Shown in pieces: positions 5,759-10,644 of a stretch of 10,644 bases of DNA. The stretch's first letter is position 1. The number at the start of each line of letters is the position of its first letter. A program made the translations under genes and the position numbers. The DNA lies in the NCBI GenBank assembly GCA_944350065.1, contig CALVOD010000039.1, positions 1-10,644 of the forward strand, given 5' to 3'. Below the pieces are notes generated by a model. The model was not told where the DNA came from. It did no database searches and worked only from the letters and a program-made list of their open reading frames with translations. Source of the DNA: an uncultured Clostridia bacterium (GTDB lineage Bacteria; Bacillota; Clostridia; Christensenellales; DTU072).

Positions 5759-7383
5759 TAGACGCGGTATCTTCTTCTCTTCTTAATGACCATCGCCCTG
5801 TTATATTCCACGTGGGCGTTCTTGCGTTGGAAAGTATTGATTATTTTAAGGCGTTTGAAGGGATTACGCACATTAACCATGGAAAGCGGGCAATATTCGA
5901 GACGCGCTTTCTCGAGTATGGGCATAAACTTTTTAAGCCGCGCCATAAAATCTTTATAATTGCGTTCCGATTCCGGAGTCCACGCCACTTCCGCGAGAGC
6001 TTCCATTCTGGGGAACAACTGATATTCCACCCTTTCTTCGGTGGGCATCCATTCCGTCCAGAGAGTGCCCTCCACGCCGAGAATACCCGCGGGATATTCG
6101 TTGAGATTATATTTTGCGAGGTTGAATTCGTAAGTGGTCTTGAGCCCGTTCTGCGCGTAAGGCATATCGAAATAGAACGCCTGATGCTTGCTTACGATAA
6201 CGTCGCGACCGCTCATCAGATAATTTTCCACGCGGACGTCGCGGCGGTAAGTCCAATACTGCGCTATAACGGAATTGTCGAGCTTTTTCGAGGTGAGGAT
6301 CTCGTTCCAGCCTATCAACCGTTTACCTTTGCGTTTGAGATAAACGGCTATTTTGTTGTTCATGTACCCCTGCAGCTGCTCCTCGTTCTCGAGCCCGTAT
6401 TTGCGCATGGTTTCCTGACAATGCGGACACTTTTTCCATTCGCCTTTGGGCGCCTCGTCGCCGCCTATGTGGAAGTACGGCGCGGGGAATATCGCGGCAA
6501 GCTCGTCAATCACGTCGTAAATGAAATCGTACGTGAATTCCTTGCCCGCGCAACCTATTATTTCCCCTATTCCGTTGTTCTCGGGCGTGCCGCCGTGAAT
6601 GATCGGCACGTCGGTCAGCACGTTGCGACAGCTGAGCTCGGGATACGCCGCGATAGCCGCGCCGAGATGGGCGGGCATATCTATTTCGGGCACAATCATT
6701 ATGTTGCGCCTTGCGGCGTAAGCCACTATTTCCTTGAGCTCCTGCTGCGTATAATAGCCTTCGTGCGGAGTCTTGTCTATCGATTTGTTACCCCATGCCA
6801 AATACTGACTTCCCTTGCGGTAGGCTCCCACTTCGGTGAGTTTGGGATACTTTTTAATCTCTACGCGCCAACCTTCGTTGTCGGAAAGATGCCAGTGGAA
6901 GACGTTGAGCTTGTGATACGCCATCATATCCAGAATGGTTTTGACGGTATCCGCGCCGTGGAAGTATCTCGCTTCGTCGAACATCAGTCCGCGGTAGGCG
7001 TAGGCGGGTTCGTCCTTGATGACCACGGCGTGCATCGTGAGCACCGTGGGATTGTCTATAAGATCCGCCATCGTCAGCTGTCTAATGGTCTGCACGGCGT
7101 AAAAAGCCCCCGCTATGGCCGAAGCGCGCACGACGAGGCTGTCGGTAGTCGCTTCGAGATCGTATCCCTCGCGGGCTACGTGCCTGTCGTACAAAAACTG
7201 TATTTTCGCTTTGCGGCTGACTACCACCTGCATACGGTAGCCGCACGCTTTTTCAACGCAGTTGAGCAGAGCGTCGCGCGCGTACGCAAGCTGGTCGTCG
7301 GCGTACACGGTAGTGTCCGAATTGATGACGAATTCGCCGAATTTCTCCTCGGCGTAAGCCGGTCTGGGGATAACGTTAAGCAT
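5758..7383 (-). CDS. GH20 beta-N-acetylhexosaminidase
   Basis: A 541-residue glycosidase that removes terminal GlcNAc or GalNAc from glycans by substrate-assisted catalysis. Residues about 1-125 match the GH20b domain, beginning NVIPRPAYAEEKFGEF and ending FYAVQTIRQL. The catalytic TIM barrel follows: YRGLMFDEARYF (130-141), LNVFHWHLSDNEGWRVEI (159-176), VPEIDMPAH (231-239), FHIGGDE (304-310) with the catalytic Asp309-Glu310 pair, RLIGWNE (355-361) and GTLWTEW (439-445). All expected active-site residues are present. No signal peptide, so it acts inside the cell on imported oligosaccharides, unlike many secreted GH20s. After about residue 500 there is a short extension ending in a very basic tail, IKKRRRYRV. 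Start: ATG at 7383 with GAGG at 7388-7391. It lies 40 bases downstream of citrate synthase with no terminator between, and its stop overlaps the next start (TAATG). Confidence 0.95.
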   Translation of the reverse strand: MLNVIPRPAYAEEKFGEFVINSDTTVYADDQLAYARDALLNCVEKACGYRMQVVVSRKAKIQFLYDRHVAREGYDLEATTDSLVVRASAIAGAFYAVQTIRQLTMADLIDNPTVLTMHAVVIKDEPAYAYRGLMFDEARYFHGADTVKTILDMMAYHKLNVFHWHLSDNEGWRVEIKKYPKLTEVGAYRKGSQYLAWGNKSIDKTPHEGYYTQQELKEIVAYAARRNIMIVPEIDMPAHLGAAIAAYPELSCRNVLTDVPIIHGGTPENNGIGEIIGCAGKEFTYDFIYDVIDELAAIFPAPYFHIGGDEAPKGEWKKCPHCQETMRKYGLENEEQLQGYMNNKIAVYLKRKGKRLIGWNEILTSKKLDNSVIAQYWTYRRDVRVENYLMSGRDVIVSKHQAFYFDMPYAQNGLKTTYEFNLAKYNLNEYPAGILGVEGTLWTEWMPTEERVEYQLFPRMEALAEVAWTPESERNYKDFMARLKKFMPILEKARLEYCPLSMVNVRNPFKRLKIINTFQRKNAHVEYNRAMVIKKRRRYRV

Positions 7384-7423
7384 ATAACCTCGCAGGAATT
7401 ATTATGTGGGTTTTGATCGTTCG

Positions 7424-8797
7424 CTATTTTCTTTCGCTGAGTTTGACGTAAGGGCTGTGCTCCGCGACGGCGTCGTATGCGGGACGGATGATCTTGCCGC
7501 CGTTAGCGAGTTCTTCTATGCGGTGCGCGCTCCAGCCCGACATACGCGCCATAGCGAATATGGGCGTGAACAATTCGGTCGGTATCCCGAGCAAACGGTA
7601 TATCAGACCCGAATAAAAGTCGATGTTGGCGGATACGCCCTTATACATTTTGCGCTTCGCGGCTATTACCTGCGGCGCTATCGTTTCTATCTTACGATAG
7701 AATTTGTATTCGTCCTCGAGCCCCTTCTCTATAGCGAGCGGCTTGATGAAACTCTTGAGGATTTTCGCACGCGGGTCGGAAAGCGAATATACCGCGTGCC
7801 CCATTCCGTATATGAGTCCCGAATTGTCGAACGCTTTTTTGTCGAGAATCTGATTGAGGTAATTCTCGATGCTGGAGTCGGAATCGGGATTGACGTGCTC
7901 GCGTATGTCTTCCATCATCTTGATGACTTTGACGTTGGCGCCGCCGTGACGGGGACCTTTAAGGGAGCCGAGAGATGCGGCTATAGCGGAATAAGTATCC
8001 GTACCGGAGCTGCTGACCACGTGATCGGTGAACGTGGAGTTGTTACCGCCGCCGTGCTCGGCGTGCAGCACGAGGCACAGATCAAGGAGTTTGGCTTCGA
8101 GCGCGCTGTATTCGCCGTCCGGACGGAGCATACGCAAAATATTCTCCGCAGTGCTCATCGAAGGATCGGGATTGTGTATTATAAGGCTGCCGTCGTCGTA
8201 ATAATGTTTGAATACCTGATAGCCGTAAACCGAAAGCATCGGGAATTTGGCGATGAGGTCCATACATTGAAGCAGTACGTTTTCAATGGAAATATCGTCC
8301 GCGTTATCGTCGTACGCATACAGCGTAAGCACACTGCGTTGCAGCACGTTCATCATATCGACGGAAGGTCTTTTCATTATGACGTCGCGCAGGAAACCGG
8401 AAGGCAGCGCTCTGAGTTCGGCGAGCATACCGTTGAAAGACGCGAGTTCTTCCGCATTGGGAAGTTTGCCGAAAAGCAACAGATACGTGACTTCTTCGAA
8501 GCCGAAGCGCTTCTCGCGAATAAACCCTTTGACGATATCGTCGAGCAGTATGCCGCGATAATAAAGTTCGCCGTTGCAAGGTTCTCTGACGCCTTTATCG
8601 TTGACTTTGGAAGCGATGATCTCGCTTATCTCCGTAAGACCGACTACTACGCCTTTACCGTTAAGGTCACGCAGACCGCGTTTGCAGTCGTGTTGCTCGT
8701 AGTATTCCTCTTTGATAATGGTGCTTTTCCTCGCTATGTTCGCCAATCCTTTGATACGTTTAGCGACGCGCTGTTTGGGATTTTCCGTTTTGGACAT
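7424..8797 (-). CDS. gltA: Citrate synthase
   Basis: A 457-residue cytoplasmic enzyme joining acetyl-CoA and oxaloacetate to citrate. The catalytic triad is intact: His284 in LKGPRHGGAN, His334 in YGMGHAVYSL and Asp393 in NIDFYSGLIY. The substrate His248 in LHAEHGGGNNSTF and SGWSAHRIE (His425, Arg426) are also present, as is the conserved GTDTYSAIAASLGSL (265-279). The extended N-terminus (about 60 residues before the ELYYRGI motif) and overall length fit the longer citrate synthase type common in Clostridia. 2-Methylcitrate synthase cannot be excluded by sequence alone, and the symbol gltA is used in that general sense. Start: ATG at 8797 with a near-perfect AAGGAGGT (8803-8810). A strong promoter lies about 40 bases upstream. 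It seems to be the first gene of the transcript that continues into the glycan enzymes. Confidence 0.95.
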   Translation of the reverse strand: MSKTENPKQRVAKRIKGLANIARKSTIIKEEYYEQHDCKRGLRDLNGKGVVVGLTEISEIIASKVNDKGVREPCNGELYYRGILLDDIVKGFIREKRFGFEEVTYLLLFGKLPNAEELASFNGMLAELRALPSGFLRDVIMKRPSVDMMNVLQRSVLTLYAYDDNADDISIENVLLQCMDLIAKFPMLSVYGYQVFKHYYDDGSLIIHNPDPSMSTAENILRMLRPDGEYSALEAKLLDLCLVLHAEHGGGNNSTFTDHVVSSSGTDTYSAIAASLGSLKGPRHGGANVKVIKMMEDIREHVNPDSDSSIENYLNQILDKKAFDNSGLIYGMGHAVYSLSDPRAKILKSFIKPLAIEKGLEDEYKFYRKIETIAPQVIAAKRKMYKGVSANIDFYSGLIYRLLGIPTELFTPIFAMARMSGWSAHRIEELANGGKIIRPAYDAVAEHSPYVKLSERK

Positions 8798-8802
8798 TAC
8801 GC

Positions 8803-8810
8803 ACCTCCTT
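8803..8810 (-). promoter_or_regulatory. Near-consensus Shine-Dalgarno site for citrate synthase
   Basis: The minus strand reads AAGGAGGTGCGTA then ATG, almost the full anti-16S complement, with the start codon at an optimal distance. It fixes the start at 8797 and predicts strong translation. Confidence 0.85.
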
Positions 8811-8835
8811 ACTGAAAAATATTTGTATGTTAAAT

Positions 8836-8864
8836 ATATTACTATAAAACACGCAAAAAGTCAA
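8836..8864 (-). promoter_or_regulatory. Sigma-70-type promoter of citrate synthase and probably the glycan operon
   Basis: On the minus strand TTGACT (8859-8864) is followed by a 17-base spacer and TAATAT (8836-8841). Both boxes match consensus at 5 of 6 positions or nearly so. Transcription would begin near 8828, leaving a leader of about 30 bases with the strong ribosome binding site. No obvious operator repeat overlaps the boxes. Confidence 0.75.
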
Positions 8865-9016
8865 ATGTATTATAAGGTACACGCGCCGCGCGCAGGCGCA
8901 ATCGCGCGAAAGCGTAATTTTTAAAAAATGAAATTAAAATATTTTGCTGTTTCGGGCAACCGTCACGCAAGTTTTAGTAGCCTATAAACGCGCTACTTGT
9001 CCGTAGCAAAAATAAA

Positions 9017-9040
9017 ACTCTCCCGCCGAAGCGGGAGAGT
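9017..9040 (-). terminator. Intrinsic terminator with UUCG loop after the surface-protein gene
   Basis: A perfect 10-bp inverted repeat (9017-9026 with 9031-9040) flanks the four-base loop CGAA. As minus-strand RNA the stem ACUCUCCCGC closes on a C(UUCG)G tetraloop, an extra-stable type, and is followed by UUUAUUUUU. It lies 22 bases after the stop codon at 9063, as expected for a Rho-independent terminator of that gene. Confidence 0.93.
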
Positions 9041-9062
9041 GAGAGAAGATATTTCCGTTAAA

Positions 9063-10644
9063 TCAGTCTTCTATGTCGTCGCGGTACTTGATGAAACGCG
9101 CATCGCGTTTACGTTTGAGTTTTACGACTATGGCTATCACTATTATCAGCACGACCGCGGCGCCCGCTCCGATACCCGCGTAGAGAAGGATATTGCTTTC
9201 CTCTCCCGTCGCGTAAGACACCGCTATATATTCGGCGTTCTCGACTTCCAGCACAGCCCTGCCGTCAAGGTAGGTCACGTCCCTTACGTAAACCATTTCG
9301 CCGTCGTAGGTCATTGCGACGAAAGCGAGTTTAGAGGTATCCTCGTATTTTTCGTCGAGCATCATGGATATCTTGACTTTGTCGCCGTTGGCGTATGCTT
9401 CGCCGTCGTCGGTGTATTCCAGTTTGAATACCTCGCTCAAAGTCTTGTCCGCAAGATCTTTATACGCCGCTTTCATCTCCGAGAATTTAGCGTCGATACC
9501 GTTAGCGTTGTTCTCCGCAACGGACACGGACACTTTGAGAGACGGAGAAAAACTTCCTTCGAAAATCACGTCGGAATTTTCGGAGTAAATGAATTCTCTG
9601 TTTACGCGCAACACGCTCACTCCGTATTTTACGGTATAGTTAGCCGCCGAAACGCCTTCGGGCGAAATATCGTACACGCCGGGCTCTGTGGGTATGTCTA
9701 CCGTCGCCAAGGACTTCAAAACGCTCTCGTCGTCGGAGCCCACAAACCCGAAATAATATATTTCGTAGTCCACGCTCTCGCCTTCGAGTACGGTTATCTC
9801 GCTCTCCGTCAACGCTACGTTGAGCACAGCCTTTTCGATAGTTACGGTGCGGGTGGCGTTTCCTGAAATAACGTAATTTTTATTTGCAATCGACACGGTT
9901 GCTTTGAAGCTGCCCGCATTGATGCGGTCGCCGCTGTAAGTCACGCTTACGCCGAGCTCGTCGCCCTCGTCCGCTCCGTTCACGGTGAATTGAACGTCGG
10001 GCTGCATCTCTCCGGTATAGGTGGTCTTGGTGCTGCCGGTAAACGTCACGGTCACCTGTTTGGGAATAACGCTTACTCTCACCGTATATTCCGTCGTCGC
10101 ATAGTTGAGGTCGACAGGAGTAAACACCGCTATGCATTCCACTGTCGCGCTATCGGTGAAATCGGGAATTTCCGCTGCGTTCTTCCATGCGTACGTACCG
10201 TCGAGCGCAACGCCTCCGACGCCCGTGAAGTTCGCCTGCGGCGCGTCGGTAGCCGAAAGAGAGCACTTGGCGTCGAGCTTAACCAAAGGCTTGTCCGCGG
10301 TGGCGGGCACGGCGGGAAGAATGGTAAGCGACGCTTTCTCGAACGCGACTTCGGCTTCGTAATTTTTACTTTTGTCGGAGTCGTGAGTAATGACTGCGCC
10401 CTGCTTGAGCACGTATTCGTAACTGATACCGATCACGTCTCCTATCGCGGCGTCTTCGCCCTGCACGCGATCGACGACGGTCGCAACGTCGATAAGCCCG
10501 ATACTTTCTTCGGTATCATCGTAAGCAAGTCCTTCCACGACGTATTTTACGGCGGGATCGGGCTCTCCGTAATATTTCGACTGGGGCGTTATCCTGACGG
10601 TAAGCGCGGCTTTGGTTATCTCATACACGCCGGCGCCCTCTCCG
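9063..10644 (-). CDS. Membrane-anchored surface protein with MBG/Ig-like repeats, C-terminal part
   Basis: The 3' part (526 residues) of a larger secreted protein; the frame stays open to the right edge, so the N-terminus and any signal peptide are outside. Numbering from the GTG codon at 10628, residues about 1-105 and 190-270 look like MBG-type beta domains (YYGEPDPAVKYVVEGL; TYTGEMQPDVQFTVNG). About 106-190 is the common gut-bacterial repeat type (GTYAWKNAAEIPDF, FTPVDLNYATTEYTV), and 270-350 is another Ig-like unit. About 350-475 is a membrane-proximal region I do not recognise. A single hydrophobic helix at 480-502 (ILLYAGIGAGAAVVLIIVIA...) is followed by a basic cytoplasmic tail KLKRKRDARFIKYRDDIED. 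No LPXTG sortase motif precedes the helix, so it is held by the membrane helix alone. The likely role is a surface scaffold or adhesin; the ligand is unknown. The in-frame GTG at 10628 is unlikely to be the real start because it lies inside a repeat. Confidence 0.85.
   Translation of the reverse strand, partial: GEGAGVYEITKAALTVRITPQSKYYGEPDPAVKYVVEGLAYDDTEESIGLIDVATVVDRVQGEDAAIGDVIGISYEYVLKQGAVITHDSDKSKNYEAEVAFEKASLTILPAVPATADKPLVKLDAKCSLSATDAPQANFTGVGGVALDGTYAWKNAAEIPDFTDSATVECIAVFTPVDLNYATTEYTVRVSVIPKQVTVTFTGSTKTTYTGEMQPDVQFTVNGADEGDELGVSVTYSGDRINAGSFKATVSIANKNYVISGNATRTVTIEKAVLNVALTESEITVLEGESVDYEIYYFGFVGSDDESVLKSLATVDIPTEPGVYDISPEGVSAANYTVKYGVSVLRVNREFIYSENSDVIFEGSFSPSLKVSVSVAENNANGIDAKFSEMKAAYKDLADKTLSEVFKLEYTDDGEAYANGDKVKISMMLDEKYEDTSKLAFVAMTYDGEMVYVRDVTYLDGRAVLEVENAEYIAVSYATGEESNILLYAGIGAGAAVVLIIVIAIVVKLKRKRDARFIKYRDDIED
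9123..9191 (-). other. C-terminal transmembrane helix of the surface protein
   Basis: This encodes 23 uncharged, mostly Ile/Val/Ala/Gly residues followed at once by Lys-Leu-Lys-Arg-Lys-Arg. By the positive-inside rule the repeats face outward and the last 19 residues stay in the cytoplasm. Confidence 0.85.

Noticed and set aside
5812..7416. A 534-codon plus-strand open frame opposite the GH20 gene
   Set aside because: It lies antisense to a gene with every GH20 motif intact. Its translation has no recognisable domain, and long antisense frames are expected from the codon bias here.
7406..8815. A 469-codon plus-strand open frame opposite citrate synthase
   Set aside because: It is antisense to a clear citrate synthase with a strong promoter and ribosome site on the other strand. 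The translation shows no family motifs and is Phe/Val/Arg/His rich, as mirror frames usually are.
8883..8899. GC-rich inverted repeat GCGCC...GGCGC upstream of the citrate synthase promoter
   Set aside because: The stem is only 5 bp in a simple CG-rich tract, with no T run on the minus strand and no gene end to serve; it could be an operator but nothing supports that.
8976..8997. Inverted repeat AGTAGC...GCTACT just past the intrinsic terminator
   Set aside because: A 6-bp stem with a 10-base loop is common by chance, and it is not placed at a promoter box or gene boundary that needs it.
8997..9866. A 289-codon plus-strand open frame opposite the surface-protein gene
   Set aside because: It begins within the terminator region and covers the antisense of the membrane helix and repeats; no domain or ribosome site supports it.
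10626..10628. GTG as start codon of the surface protein
   Set aside because: The frame continues upstream to the window edge and the codon falls within an MBG-like repeat, with no ribosome site or signal peptide after it.

Overview
All supported genes lie on the minus strand, so the window reads from right (high coordinates) to left. Strong purine-rich ribosome binding sites (AGGAGG type), sigma-70 style promoters, a lipoprotein with Ig-like repeats and a large membrane-anchored surface protein together suggest a Gram-positive-type anaerobe, most likely an uncultured gut-type Clostridia (Bacillota). This placement is inferred from gene content and style, not from a marker gene.

Layout in transcription order. 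(1) At the right edge is the C-terminal part of a large secreted protein built of MBG/Ig-like repeats, with one C-terminal membrane helix. It ends at a clear intrinsic terminator (9017-9040). (2) A spacer of about 265 bases holds that terminator and a good sigma-70 promoter (TTGACT-17-TAATAT on the minus strand). (3) Citrate synthase (7424-8797) follows. (4) Forty bases further on begins a tightly packed run of six genes: GH20 beta-N-acetylhexosaminidase, a small beta-rich protein resembling the N-terminal domain of CehA/McbA-type metallohydrolases, a PHP-domain metallohydrolase, a GDPD-family phosphodiesterase, a Gfo/Idh/MocA oxidoreductase and a large (alpha/alpha)6-barrel-type glycoside hydrolase. 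Four of the five junctions overlap (TAATG, ATGA, ATGA and 17 nt) and the fifth has a 16-nt gap, so this is almost certainly one transcription unit, probably including citrate synthase. (5) After a probable terminator (841-867) and a promoter with a perfect TATAAT, a lipoprotein with Big_3-like repeats starts at 761 and runs off the left edge.

How the genes may work together: none of the six operon enzymes has a signal peptide, so they should act in the cytoplasm on imported material. A hexosaminidase, a second glycosidase, two phosphoester/phosphodiester-type hydrolases and an NAD(P)-dependent sugar/polyol oxidoreductase would suit breakdown of a phosphodiester-bearing aminosugar glycan or glycerophospho-glycoside. 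That is inference; no transporter or regulator is visible to confirm it. The most notable observations are the split of a normally fused CehA/McbA-like architecture into two overlapping genes, the divergent GDPD active site, the hard-to-place large glycosidase, and a citrate synthase gene heading a glycan operon.
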